64,000 nt of DNA, from NCBI RefSeq assembly GCF_040544555.1, contig NZ_JBEPKD010000009.1, positions 62,001-126,000 on the forward strand, in the 5' to 3' direction. The DNA is from Halalkalibacter oceani. GTDB taxonomy: Bacteria; Bacillota; Bacilli; Bacillales; Bacillaceae_D. The notes beneath the pieces are model-generated. The model worked only from the letters and a program-made list of their open reading frames with translations, was not told where the DNA came from and made no database searches. The translations under genes and the position numbers were made by a program. This document shows, piece by piece, positions 33,819 through 42,165 of this stretch (its first letter is position 1; each line of letters begins with the position of its first letter).

Positions 33819-33864
33819 AGAAGCCGACCGCCAAAGGTGCTTCTCACCTTCGCGAACGACTTCT
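33819..33864 (-). terminator. Terminator behind the larA remnant
   Basis: AGAAGCCG (33819-33826) pairs with CGACTTCT (33857-33864), with inner AAGGTG/CACCTT; on the minus strand CTTCTTTTTTTGC follows. It directly follows the decayed larA tail, as the intact copy at 34360 follows larA. Confidence 0.75.
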
Positions 33865-33869
33865 GCCAT

Positions 33870-33915
33870 TTATTCATTCACCTATGGAATCGTTAATGGG
33901 CCGAGCGGCAGGACG
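33870..33915 (-). pseudogene. Remnant of a second larA 3' end
   Basis: About 45 bases are nearly identical to the 3' end of larA (34402-34446), both covering TTCATTCAC, TATGGAAT and TTAATGGGCCGAGCGG. Translated on the minus strand it reads VLPLGPLTIP, then a TAG stop where larA has tyrosine, then VNE and a stop. Only the tail remains, and it carries its own terminator. It points to a former tandem larA duplication, most of which has been deleted; 33916-33995 holds nothing recognisable. Confidence 0.75.
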
Positions 33916-33995
33916 AAAGTCTTTACCCACCCCCCAACAAAGCAGTAACGTAGCGGAGTCTATTTCAGAAGTAGTACCTAAGATCAATATCGCCT

Positions 33996-34214
33996 CTATA
34001 AGAACAGCTTTACATATAAAGAGCCTAAAAATCTCCATGTTGCATCATGTAGGAAAAGAAAGAACATGCAGACCACAATCGTACTTATAAATGAATAGGT
34101 CATTAATTTCTTTCTGCTTGTTTTTTCTTTCAGAAAAAAATCCACTGTTTTATTCAAAACGAATAAAAGAATAAATACCAAGATGAAACTCATTAGAAAT
34201 TCTATTACGAGCAT
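33996..34214 (-). CDS. Small hypothetical membrane protein, two transmembrane segments
   Basis: A 72-residue protein with hydrophobic segments at about 5-22 and 42-58, separated by a basic loop (KEKTSRKK). It matches nothing recognised. ATG 34214 is 8 bases after GGAGG, a strong initiation site that supports it being real. It lies alone between the larA remnant and the terminator of larA. It is AT-rich compared with its neighbours. Confidence 0.6.
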   Translation of the reverse strand: MLVIEFLMSFILVFILLFVLNKTVDFFLKEKTSRKKLMTYSFISTIVVCMFFLFLHDATWRFLGSLYVKLFL

Positions 34215-34359
34215 ATTAAAAACCTCCATTATGAATTTCTAGTTATTTCTAACTTTATCATTAAAAAAACAGAGTGAATAGCTATTCCCGGTTTTTTGTG
34301 CAGTTCAGCATAATGCCGTCCTTCATGAGAAACTGCTCTGTCCGAATCAGCTCAAATCA

Positions 34360-34398
34360 AAACCGCCCGCAAAAGGCTTTTACCTTCCCGGGCGGTTT
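34360..34398 (-). terminator. Rho-independent terminator of larA
   Basis: AAACCGCCCG (34360-34369) pairs perfectly with CGGGCGGTTT (34389-34398), a few bases after the larA stop; TTTTGATTT follows on the minus strand. Confidence 0.85.
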
Positions 34399-34402
34399 GA
34401 AC

Positions 34403-35665
34403 TTATTCATTCACATATGGAATTGTTAATGGGCCGAGCGGGAGAACGGCGACCGTCATCTGCTCTCCGTATTTTTGCTTTAGTTGCTCGAGCGTTTGTT
34501 CAATGCTATTGGTCGGCGTGAGCATCGCGTCGGCCACATCCTGCTCGGACAGCGTAGAATAGACATAGACATCAGCCCATACTTGGATCACGGCCTGCTT
34601 TTGCACTTGCCATTGGTCAAACATTTTAAACTCGGGATCATTAATCATATCAAGAATTTCCTGCGGGCTTTTGCGCATCTTCAAAATCTCGCCGAAGTTG
34701 CCGTGATTCGGCAGCCCGTCCGCGCATTCCGACGCGCAAATAATCGTTCCGCCTTTCTTGACAATTTTATGAGCAGCACTCATCCCTTTTACAGCCTGAT
34801 AAAGATTCTGATCGAGCGGATAGCCTGAATTTGAGGTAATGACTACATCAAAACGCTCCGGACATTCAATCATCGTATGCTCCTTCACGTACGCACATCC
34901 GGCGTCATGGGCTTCATACAATTCACCGGCAAACACATTCGTAATTTCCTTTTCTTTATTTAACGTGACATTAAGCATAAAGTCAGGCTTACAGAAGCTG
35001 TTCACCTCGCGCGTCATATCCTGGACAGGGTTATTTGTCATGTTCCCCCATGTTGAAAGCGGGTCACCGATCATTCGCGCGTTATGGAAGGTCATGATCG
35101 TTTCAATTCCGGCGATACCCGGCATAATCCCTTTTGGTCCACCTGAGAAGCCGGCAAAAAAGTGCGGCTCAATAAAGCCGGTGACAATTTTGAAATCAGC
35201 CTCGACGTATTCCTTGTTTAAATACACATCACAGCCAAAGCGGCTTTCTCCGACCTTTTTCAAGCTCTCTTTATCATGACAGTGGTTGTTAATGATCCGG
35301 ATGTTATCAACGACCCATTGCCCAAGCATTTGGACGAACTCTTCCTCTGTTTGGTCGCGGTGCGTGCCTGTGCCATTAATCACAACAAAGTTCTCAAGCG
35401 GCACATGGGACAGCTCTTTAATCAGCCACGGGACGAGCTTCTCATTAGGTGTCGGGCGTGTAATATCGCTAATGACGATCACCACTTTATCCGTTTCTTT
35501 GACCATCTCACGAAGCGGCGCCGTCCCGATCGGATTGCGTAAGGCTGACAAAACAGCGGCCTCATCATCCTCGAGCTTAGGTATATCCTTCGGCTCCACG
35601 ATTGTTGCTTCATCGGGCACAGTGATAGTCAACCCTTGTTTTCCGTACAATAATGTCGTTTCCAT
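34403..35665 (-). CDS. larA: Nickel-dependent LarA-family racemase
   Basis: A 420-residue LarA with every active-site residue in register with L. plantarum LarA (each offset by six): His102 in NGTGTHRDQ, His168 in GFIEPHFFAGFSGG, Lys178 in GGPKGIMPG (covalent cofactor anchor) and His194 in MTFHNARMIG. LarA racemises lactate; relatives act on other alpha-hydroxy acids. Here it shares an operon with a KdgT-type permease and glycerate kinase, so a role on glycerate or another sugar acid is at least as likely as lactate (inference). ATG 35665 follows GAGGGG. Cofactor genes are about 15 kb away at 16418-19216. Confidence 0.92.
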   Translation of the reverse strand: METTLLYGKQGLTITVPDEATIVEPKDIPKLEDDEAAVLSALRNPIGTAPLREMVKETDKVVIVISDITRPTPNEKLVPWLIKELSHVPLENFVVINGTGTHRDQTEEEFVQMLGQWVVDNIRIINNHCHDKESLKKVGESRFGCDVYLNKEYVEADFKIVTGFIEPHFFAGFSGGPKGIMPGIAGIETIMTFHNARMIGDPLSTWGNMTNNPVQDMTREVNSFCKPDFMLNVTLNKEKEITNVFAGELYEAHDAGCAYVKEHTMIECPERFDVVITSNSGYPLDQNLYQAVKGMSAAHKIVKKGGTIICASECADGLPNHGNFGEILKMRKSPQEILDMINDPEFKMFDQWQVQKQAVIQVWADVYVYSTLSEQDVADAMLTPTNSIEQTLEQLKQKYGEQMTVAVLPLGPLTIPYVNE

Positions 35666-35723
35666 GAAAAAAACCCCTCGCTTTTCATTACTTTGTTCGT
35701 TTCTTCCTTCATATGGCGAAATC

Positions 35724-35750
35724 CCCTGAAGTCGCCTACACCTCAGGGGT
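35724..35750 (-). promoter_or_regulatory. Hairpin between the KdgT-type permease gene and larA
   Basis: CCCCTGA (35724-35730) pairs with TCAGGGG (35744-35750) in the 124-base gap. There is no T run; it may partly terminate or stabilise the mRNA. Confidence 0.45.
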
Positions 35751-35789
35751 CGCTCATGTAAAGAGACCGTCATCCATTACCTTGCCATT

Positions 35790-36875
35790 CTACTTCTCAT
35801 TATACTCTATTTTAGCATCAATACCTTTTCTCCGTTGATATTTATCCATGAGGATTACAGCAATCGGACAAAGAATCGCAGTCGTCAACGTTGATAAGGA
35901 AATTTGCGCCGTCGCAATGTTGACGATGTCATGATAGCTTTGCGCTTCCTCCGCCGTCATCATGCCGGAATTGGCCGCGACCGTCGCTGCAGCCGCAATC
36001 GCCGCCGGTGTCGCTGCGGCATTCCCCGATGTCGAGGCTTCTGCCACCGGAGCAATTTGGCTCTTCTCTTTAAACAATTTAAAGACGAGTATGCCGACTC
36101 CCCCTGTAAGGACGACCGTCATCAAACCAAGCAGGACTCCCGCGCCGACAACATCCGGATTAAAGAAGTTTGCCAGATTCATCCCTGCTCCTAAAGCAAA
36201 AGCAAAGAATGGGACCGGCAGCAATTCTCCCGGACGTAAGAAATCACGAATTTCAGAATCAAGGTTCCCAAGCAGCATGCCAATCCCGATTGGCAATAAC
36301 ACGGCGATGAAAGCGATAACAGGGAAGCTTGAGCCCATCAATCCAAGCGCGATTAATGTCAGGAACGGTCCATCATTTAAGGAAAGAACAGAAACTGCAC
36401 CGACGTCTGAACGGTTTCCGTATTGGCCTGCCAAAGCGGCATACATTCCACCATTCCCGTTTGTCATCGCCGCGATAATCGCGATCGTCGATAAGCCGAG
36501 CAGCCCATCCATCGGATCAAAGAAATAGCCAAAGGTCAGACCGACGGCAAGACCCGTTAAATACTTTGACAGCATGAGCAATGTCCCTTTTTTCAATGCT
36601 CTTCCGCCGACGCGCAAGTCCATTTGGCTTCCGGCGCAGAACAGGAAGAGACCGATCAGCGTCAGCGCCCCAGTTTTAAACAGTTCTTCGGCAAAGCCGC
36701 CGATCATCAGCATTTCATAGTTACCATCCGCATTCGGCGCAGCGCCCAATGCTTGAAGAATATTCATGATAAACGGGATATGCATCTGGTCAATTGTATT
36801 AATGAGTGCTCCGAGCATGAGTGGAACAACCATCAGCCCACCCGGTACTTTTTCAATCGATTGTTTAATTCTCAT
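35790..36875 (-). CDS. kdgT: 2-keto-3-deoxygluconate permease family transporter (KdgT type)
   Basis: A 361-residue integral membrane transporter of the KdgT family. It shows about ten hydrophobic segments and the blocks VPGGLMVVPLMLGALINT, LFLFCAGSQMDLR, AMTNGNGGMYAALAGQYG and LSLNDGPFLTLIALG. A long Ala/Thr-rich insert (about 280-310) lies between segments. ATG 36875 is 8 bases after AGGAG. Family members take up keto-deoxy sugar acids. With glycerate kinase before it and larA after it, the transported acid may be glycerate or a compound giving glycerate; this is inferred. Confidence 0.85.
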   Translation of the reverse strand: MRIKQSIEKVPGGLMVVPLMLGALINTIDQMHIPFIMNILQALGAAPNADGNYEMLMIGGFAEELFKTGALTLIGLFLFCAGSQMDLRVGGRALKKGTLLMLSKYLTGLAVGLTFGYFFDPMDGLLGLSTIAIIAAMTNGNGGMYAALAGQYGNRSDVGAVSVLSLNDGPFLTLIALGLMGSSFPVIAFIAVLLPIGIGMLLGNLDSEIRDFLRPGELLPVPFFAFALGAGMNLANFFNPDVVGAGVLLGLMTVVLTGGVGILVFKLFKEKSQIAPVAEASTSGNAAATPAAIAAAATVAANSGMMTAEEAQSYHDIVNIATAQISLSTLTTAILCPIAVILMDKYQRRKGIDAKIEYNEK

Positions 36876-36897
36876 CTTTCTCACTCCTGTCTTCTTA

Positions 36898-38031
36898 TTA
36901 TTGATGGAGATACATCGTCCGTATCACTTGCTCCGCTTTTTGCTGGAGCAGCTGTTCAGCCTTGTTCATCGCATCAGCCAGTGACATCGGTCCATTGACA
37001 ATACTGTGCACGCTTTGAATCCCGTACTGGTAAAGCTCCTCGATGCCTTTTCCAATTGAACCGGCAAAGGCAACTGTCGGAATCCCGTGCTTCTGCGCCG
37101 CCTGGGCGACCCCCATCGGTGTTTTCCCTGAGGCTGTCTGATAATCAATCTGCCCTTCGCCAGTTATCACGACATCGGCTCCGGCAAGCGCTTCCTCTAG
37201 TCCGGTATATTCAATGACAATGTCGATTCCCCGTCTCATTTCCGCGGAAAAGAACGCCTGAAACGCTCCGCCAATCCCGCCTGCCGCTCCTGCCCCGGCC
37301 TTGTTATGAAGGGCGATCCCTGTTTGGGCTTCGACAAGATCAGCCCAGTGAGACAGCTTTTTATCGAGAATCTCCACCATCTCCGGTGTCGCTCCTTTTT
37401 GCGGGCCAAATATGTGAGACGCTCCCGTTGGACCAATGAGCGGATTCTGAACATCACAGGCCAGCAGAAAAGTTGAATCTGTAATTCGCCCGTCAAACTC
37501 CCGGTCGTCTATCGTAGCAATTTGATCAAGCTCGCCACCGCCAAAACCGACCTCATGACCATCCTTCGTTAAAAGCTTCATCCCGAGCGCCTGCAGCATG
37601 CCACTACCGCCATCATTCGTCGCGCTTCCTCCCACCGCTAAAATAAATTCACGGCAGCCGGCATCGAGCGCAGCTTTAATGAGCTGACCCGTCCCGAATG
37701 TAGTCGCTTTCATCGGATCCCTTCGTTCGGGAGGGATAAGATATAAACCGGACGCATCGGCCATTTCAATGACACATGTCCTTCCGTCCCCAAGCTGACC
37801 GTACGCGGCGCGGACTGGATCTCCTAAAGGCCCTGTTACTTCAAGCTCAACTTTTTTTCCACCTGTGGCCGCGACAAGGCTGTCCATCGTGCCCTCTCCT
37901 CCATCGGCGACAGGAATTAATACAGTTTCCGCCTCCGGGAGATACTGTTTAATGCCTTTTTCAATTGCTTTGGCGGCTCCCATCGCGGAAACGCTGCCTT
38001 TAAATGAATCCGGCGCGACAATGACTTTCAT
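36898..38031 (-). CDS. glxK: Glycerate kinase (GlxK/GarK type)
   Basis: A 377-residue type-2 glycerate kinase that phosphorylates D-glycerate, in this family to 2-phosphoglycerate. Signature blocks are MKVIVAPDSFKGSVSA, VADGGEGTMDSL, LAVGGSATNDGGSGML and the C-terminal DVVITGEGQIDYQTASGKTP. ATG 38031 follows GGTGGAGAG. First gene of glxK-kdgT-larA, which diverges from cdaR. Two cre-like boxes and a TATAAT element precede it, so catabolite repression plus CdaR control is likely. Confidence 0.94.
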   Translation of the reverse strand: MKVIVAPDSFKGSVSAMGAAKAIEKGIKQYLPEAETVLIPVADGGEGTMDSLVAATGGKKVELEVTGPLGDPVRAAYGQLGDGRTCVIEMADASGLYLIPPERRDPMKATTFGTGQLIKAALDAGCREFILAVGGSATNDGGSGMLQALGMKLLTKDGHEVGFGGGELDQIATIDDREFDGRITDSTFLLACDVQNPLIGPTGASHIFGPQKGATPEMVEILDKKLSHWADLVEAQTGIALHNKAGAGAAGGIGGAFQAFFSAEMRRGIDIVIEYTGLEEALAGADVVITGEGQIDYQTASGKTPMGVAQAAQKHGIPTVAFAGSIGKGIEELYQYGIQSVHSIVNGPMSLADAMNKAEQLLQQKAEQVIRTMYLHQ

Positions 38032-38048
38032 CTCTCCACCCCCACAGA

Positions 38049-38125
38049 AGATAACGCTTTCAAAGATTTGACTTTATATTCAAATTACTTTCCTCTTGAT
38101 TAGTTTTCATTATACAGCGTTTACA
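38049..38125 (-). promoter_or_regulatory. glxK promoter with two cre-like boxes
   Basis: On the minus strand TATAAT (38109-38114) is a good -10, but no clear -35 is seen, suggesting an activator. TGTAAACGCTGTAT (38112-38125) overlaps the -10 and fits the CcpA consensus at 12 of 14 positions; TGAAAGCGTTATCT (38049-38062) fits at 13 of 14. Confidence 0.6.
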
Positions 38126-38236
38126 TGAATAAATCTTCGTGTTCAGTGCACAAAAAAAAGTCGTTTTTTGTTGTCTTTTTTAGGCGAAACACCTAAAATG
38201 AAATGGCTAGAAACATCCGAGGCCATTGAAAAACTT

Positions 38237-38389
38237 CCTTTTTCGCAATTTAAAGAAGAGTAATGGCTCCGCGTTGCGCCTTGCTTCGACAAACCCATTC
38301 GTAGCCAGGCTTTCAAAATCAGGCAACGGCTACGCTCATTACGAAAAAAGCTGCTGCAAAAGTGAAAATCGTACTTTTTCAGCAGCTTT
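38237..38389 (-). repeat. Dispersed repeat of about 160 bp, copy A (inverted)
   Basis: Same element as 48215-48374 and 55307-55466 but in the opposite orientation. It contains GAAGAGTAATGGCTCCGCG, TTTCAAAATCAGGCAACGG and CTACGCTCATTACGAAAAA, and ends in the AAGCTGCTG / CAGCAGCTT hairpin. It fills most of the 379-base glxK-cdaR gap and contains no gene. Confidence 0.85.
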
Positions 38390-38410
38390 GAAACATCCGA
38401 GGTGGTTACT

Positions 38411-39511
38411 GTGCTAACAAAGGAAATCGCAGAAGAAATCGTTAAAGAAACGATGGATCGTTTAAAGCGGAACATTAACATCATTGATCCTGATGGTATC
38501 ATTATCGCTTCGGGAGACCCAAGCCGGGTTGGACTTTTCCACGCCGGCGGTCTACAGGTGATTAAAACCGGACAGCCATTGGTCATTACAGCGGAAAATG
38601 AAAAAAACCTTCCCGGCAGTAAAACCGGCATTAATCTCCCGATCGAATTCCAGCACGCTATCGTCGGGGCAATCGGCATTACCGGGCAAAAAGAGGATGT
38701 CGAGGAATTTGGTGATTTAGTAAAAATGACAACCGAGCTGATGATCAAACAGGCTTCGATGGCCTCAAAACAGGAATGGCAGCAGCGCTTGAAGGAAGAC
38801 ACCTTCACCGCCCTGCTCAATCCTCCAATAAATGCGGAGCAGATCGAGCAACAGCTTAAGCAATTAGCGATTCAGCTTCACGCGCCGTACCATGTTTTTT
38901 TGATTGACTTGCAGCAGGAGAAGCTGGCTGATACAACTATTTTGAAGCAGATTGAGCAAATCATCTATCCGGATCGTTCACTCGTCGGCTTCCATGAGGG
39001 GAGCAAAATATTCGCGCTTACCTCGGGCTATACGCCGCAGCGCTTACGAAAAAAGCTGCAAGCCGTGAAGGAGATGCTGAAAAAAGCCAATGTCCGCTGC
39101 CAGATCGGCTACGGCACACCTGCTGAGCAACTTGAAGCGGTCGCAATTTCCTTCAAAGAAGCAGAGCTTGCCCTCCGGATTCGCACGGGCTCCAAAACAT
39201 TCGTCTCCTATGAGGACATTGAAACAGAGGCGCTGATCTACCAGCTCGATCAGCTGACAAAATCCCGTTTTCTGACGCGGGTGTTTCCGCAGCTCACGCC
39301 AAAAACGAAGGAAACATTGCAAACGTTCTTTCAATACAATATGAATATAACCGAAACAGCGCAAGCCCTCTTCGTTCACCGCAACACGCTGATGTATCGG
39401 CTAAAGCGAATAAAAGAAAAAACAGGCTACGATCCACAGCTATTTGCCGATGCCGTTACGCTGCAAATCGCGATTTGGATCGCCGCTCATCTCGAAGAAG
39501 AAAAGATGTAA
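38411..39511 (+). CDS. cdaR: Sugar diacid/glycerate regulator CdaR
   Basis: A 366-residue CdaR-family activator. The N-terminal sensor matches E. coli CdaR (IAEEIVKETMDRLKRNINI, SGDPSRVGLFHAGGL, TGINLPIEFQHAIVGAIGITG), and the C terminus has the PucR-type helix-turn-helix (NMNITETAQALFVHRNTLMYRLKRI). GTG 38411 lies 6 bases after GAGGTGG; an in-frame GTG at 38402 overlaps that site. CdaR senses D-glycerate and related acids in E. coli. Its divergence from glxK-kdgT-larA makes that operon the obvious target. Confidence 0.92.
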   Translation: MLTKEIAEEIVKETMDRLKRNINIIDPDGIIIASGDPSRVGLFHAGGLQVIKTGQPLVITAENEKNLPGSKTGINLPIEFQHAIVGAIGITGQKEDVEEFGDLVKMTTELMIKQASMASKQEWQQRLKEDTFTALLNPPINAEQIEQQLKQLAIQLHAPYHVFLIDLQQEKLADTTILKQIEQIIYPDRSLVGFHEGSKIFALTSGYTPQRLRKKLQAVKEMLKKANVRCQIGYGTPAEQLEAVAISFKEAELALRIRTGSKTFVSYEDIETEALIYQLDQLTKSRFLTRVFPQLTPKTKETLQTFFQYNMNITETAQALFVHRNTLMYRLKRIKEKTGYDPQLFADAVTLQIAIWIAAHLEEEKM

Positions 39512-39521
39512 CGATGCGAAT

Positions 39522-39556
39522 ACGAGTGGAAAGCCAAACGGCGACCCACTCGTTAT
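39522..39556. terminator. Convergent terminator between cdaR and a small membrane gene
   Basis: ACGAGTGG (39522-39529) pairs with CCACTCGT (39546-39553), followed on the plus strand by TATTTTA. It can serve both converging genes. Confidence 0.75.
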
Positions 39557-39557
39557 T

Positions 39558-39872
39558 TTATGCTTTCTTCCCCCGCTTCAAAATGAGGCTGATGAGATAA
39601 AGAACAGGCGGAAGAAAAAAGAGTTTGAATATCGCTCCGTTCCCCACCAGCAAAATGTAAAGACAAAGCGGTAAAGAAAGCAAGAACGCCGCCAGCATCA
39701 GGTTTCCATTCCCTTTTATCGTTCCATACAACCCGCCAAAGCCTGGCAATAACAGAAATAACACGACATTTCTAACAAAGCTTCCATCATCATGCCGCAG
39801 CCCGCTGACCAGCAAGAACAGTGAAAGACCTATCAAAACGAGCGAAGCGACAACGCCAAACCGTTTAAACAT
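39558..39872 (-). CDS. Small hypothetical membrane protein
   Basis: A 104-residue protein with about four hydrophobic segments, the first near residues 5-22 and the last at about 80-97, ending in a basic tail (LKRGKKA). ATG 39872 follows GGGGGAG at short spacing; the frame is open further upstream but without a good site. No family was recognised. It converges on cdaR and diverges from the zinc alcohol dehydrogenase. Confidence 0.6.
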   Translation of the reverse strand: MFKRFGVVASLVLIGLSLFLLVSGLRHDDGSFVRNVVLFLLLPGFGGLYGTIKGNGNLMLAAFLLSLPLCLYILLVGNGAIFKLFFLPPVLYLISLILKRGKKA

Positions 39873-39982
39873 TATTCTCCCCCTTGCTTTCATCTTCAGG
39901 CTCTCATTTTCACTTTCCCGTTTAACCGGATGGGAATACGGGCATGTAAATACTAATTTCCGAGAGAAGGAGTGTCGATCAA

Positions 39983-41107
39983 ATGCTGGCCTTAACAAAT
40001 CAGGGAAAAGGGAAAGTTGAAGTAAAAAAAGTAGATGATCCTGCTATTGAAAAGCCGGATGATATGATTATTAAAATAACGTCAACGTCGATTTGTGGAT
40101 CTGATCTTCATTTATATCATAGCACGATTCCATTGAGCAAAGATTATATTATCGGTCATGAACCGATGGGAATTGTCGAAGAAGTCGGACCGGACGTGAA
40201 GAACGTTAAAAAAGGGGATCGGGTCGTGATCCCGTTTAATGTAAGCTGCGGCGAATGTCATTTTTGCCAAAATCAAATGGAAAGTCAATGTGATCATTCG
40301 AATCCGCACAAAGATAGCGGCGCCTACTTCGGCTATTCCGAGATGTTTGGAAATTATCCGGGCGGGCAGGCGGAATACATGCGCGTTCCTTATGCCGACT
40401 TTACTTCATTTGTTGTGCCGGAGAGCAGTGAGCTCGAAGATGAAAGCCTGCTTTTTATCTCGGACGTGATGCCTACCGCCTATTGGAGCGTCGAGGATGT
40501 CAAGCCCGGAGACACGGTGATTATCCTCGGAAGCGGGCCGATTGGCCTGATGACCCAGAAGTTCGCCTGGCTGAAAGGAGCGAAGCGGGTCATTGCCGTC
40601 GACCATGTTTCCTACCGGCTTGAGCACGCCAAACGAACAAACAATGTCGAGACTTATAACTTCAAAGACTATAAAGATATCGGCAAGCACCTGCACGAGA
40701 TCACGAAAGGGGGAGCCGAAGTCGTGATCGACTGTGTCGGGATGGACGGCGATGTTTCGCTGAAGGAACATTTAAAAACGCTTACCGGACAGGTCGGTTC
40801 GATTGATCCGATTATTACCGCCGCCCACTCGGTGAAAAAATTCGGCACGATCCAACTGACCGGCGTTTACGGGGCTCCGGCCACAGCGTATCCGCTGCAC
40901 TCGATCTTTTCACGCAATATTACAGTAAAAGCAGGGCAGGCCCCGGTGATCCATTACATGCCGGAGCTCTATCAAATGGTTGAAAAAGGCACAATCGATC
41001 CGACCGACATTATTACCCATAAAGAAAGCCTAAAAGATGCCGCTGCTGCTTACGACATCTTCGATAAGAAAAAAGATAACTGTATTAAAGTTGTGTTAAA
41101 GCCTTAA
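39983..41107 (+). CDS. Zinc-dependent alcohol dehydrogenase (formaldehyde dehydrogenase-like)
   Basis: A 374-residue medium-chain dehydrogenase. Catalytic-zinc residues are in SICGSD (Cys38) and IIGHEP (His59, Glu60); structural-zinc cysteines are 89, 92, 95 and 103 in SCGECHFCQNQMESQC. The NAD motif is ILGSGPIGLM. The insertion around PHKDSGAYFGYSEM and the overall pattern resemble glutathione-independent formaldehyde and related dehydrogenases. ATG 39983 follows GAGAAGGAG. Monocistronic, with its own terminator. Substrate is uncertain. Confidence 0.9.
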   Translation: MLALTNQGKGKVEVKKVDDPAIEKPDDMIIKITSTSICGSDLHLYHSTIPLSKDYIIGHEPMGIVEEVGPDVKNVKKGDRVVIPFNVSCGECHFCQNQMESQCDHSNPHKDSGAYFGYSEMFGNYPGGQAEYMRVPYADFTSFVVPESSELEDESLLFISDVMPTAYWSVEDVKPGDTVIILGSGPIGLMTQKFAWLKGAKRVIAVDHVSYRLEHAKRTNNVETYNFKDYKDIGKHLHEITKGGAEVVIDCVGMDGDVSLKEHLKTLTGQVGSIDPIITAAHSVKKFGTIQLTGVYGAPATAYPLHSIFSRNITVKAGQAPVIHYMPELYQMVEKGTIDPTDIITHKESLKDAAAAYDIFDKKKDNCIKVVLKP

Positions 41108-41116
41108 TTCACTCAC

Positions 41117-41165
41117 AAAAAAACCTGTCTCAAAAGGGCGAACCGCCATGAGACAGGTTTTTTTG
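41117..41165 (+). terminator. Rho-independent terminator of the zinc alcohol dehydrogenase
   Basis: AAAAACCTGTCTCA pairs with TGAGACAGGTTTTT, followed by further T residues; about 10 bases after the stop. Confidence 0.9.
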
Positions 41166-41229
41166 TGCTGGATAAAATCCGCCAAGTTGAAAAAAATAGT
41201 AGTATCACTTTTTTAGGAGGATCAAAGCG

Positions 41230-41370
41230 ATGGAAGAACCATGCTTTTATTGTGATGATACATTTGAAGACAGCTATCATCATGGCTTATTCATTTACCA
41301 GAACGAGCATGTCGACAAAGCTCTTTGCCCCCACTGCTACAGCGAATGGCTGGAAGGAATCAAGGAGTAA
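41230..41370 (+). CDS. 46-residue CxxC...CxxC protein
   Basis: A very short gene with a strong site (TTAGGAGG, 41214-41221) before ATG 41230. The protein starts MEEPCFYCDDTFED and has a second pair in LCPHCYSEWLEG, so two CxxC knuckles (Cys5/Cys8 and a pair near residue 33) frame a His-rich middle. It is probably a small zinc-ribbon protein. No family is recognised and no function is proposed. It lies alone between the dehydrogenase terminator and the convergent deacetylase. Confidence 0.7.
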   Translation: MEEPCFYCDDTFEDSYHHGLFIYQNEHVDKALCPHCYSEWLEGIKE

Positions 41371-41404
41371 CCAACTCGATACGATGAGTAGCCGCTTTTC
41401 CTTT

Positions 41405-42013
41405 TTAAACGATGAAATCAAATCCTTTTTTCCGGACTTCATCAATGATATCCGGTAACACGGCAGCTGTTTGCGGCAGTTCATGGAGTAAAATGATCGA
41501 GCCATCCTTTATATGGCTGACGACGTTGTCGATTATCTTCTCAGGCTGCTCCTTAAGCTGCCAATCATAGGAGCTGATTTCCCACATAACCGGAAGCAAG
41601 CTAAGCTCCTCAAGGATGTCCATCGTCTCCTCGTTAAACTGCCCGAATGGCGGGCGAAAATGCCTGATCGTTTCCCCGGTGACCGCTTCAAGCTGCTTGA
41701 CACTCGTTTTGATTTGCTTGTATTGCTGCTCTCTCGTTAATTTGCACAGGTTCTGATGCTTGTGCGAGTGGGAGCCGATAATATGCCCTTCGTCAATCAC
41801 CCGTTCCCACGGTCTTGCCTCGTAGAACGTCCGCGTTAGCCAAAAAAACATCGCCGGAGCTTCCCGTTCCGCTAAAATATCCAATATCCTTATGAGATGG
41901 CGGCCTGGACCGTCGTCAAAGGTCAGAACCACTTTCTTCCTCGTCGGGGTCAGTTGATTTCGATTTGTCAGCCACCTGTCATCCTGCAGATCGTACACGA
42001 CCTGATCTGTCAC
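41405..42013 (-). CDS. Polysaccharide deacetylase (NodB domain), start region disrupted
   Basis: A 202-residue NodB-domain protein. Motif 1 is TFDDGPG, motif 2 GSHSHKHQN (metal histidines), motif 3 RHFRPPFGQFN, followed by MWEISSYDW and LLHELPQ. No signal peptide is visible. The only strong ribosome site (GAGGTGG, about 42038-42044) leads to an in-frame ATG at 42031, but that frame reads Met-Cys-Thr-Pro-TGA; coding resumes at GTG 42013, two codons after the stop. Either translation reinitiates at the GTG or the gene is slightly damaged. Confidence 0.8.
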   Translation of the reverse strand: MTDQVVYDLQDDRWLTNRNQLTPTRKKVVLTFDDGPGRHLIRILDILAEREAPAMFFWLTRTFYEARPWERVIDEGHIIGSHSHKHQNLCKLTREQQYKQIKTSVKQLEAVTGETIRHFRPPFGQFNEETMDILEELSLLPVMWEISSYDWQLKEQPEKIIDNVVSHIKDGSIILLHELPQTAAVLPDIIDEVRKKGFDFIV

Positions 42014-42165
42014 TACTCATGGTGTACACATCGTTTACCACCTCATGTCTTTTCTCTTTATTATACAGCAAGTATCCCTTAATCATCCTGCCTTCCCCCT
42101 TTTTATCCGGCGTTATTTTTGCTTAAATAAAGAGAAAGAAACAGTAGAGAGAAAGGATGAAGAAG

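Noticed and set aside
38143..38820. 225-codon minus-strand open frame
   Set aside because: Covers the dispersed repeat and the start of cdaR in antisense; no initiation site.
41165..41458. 97-codon plus-strand open frame
   Set aside because: Different frame from the well-initiated 46-residue gene at 41230; overlaps the terminator and the convergent deacetylase gene.
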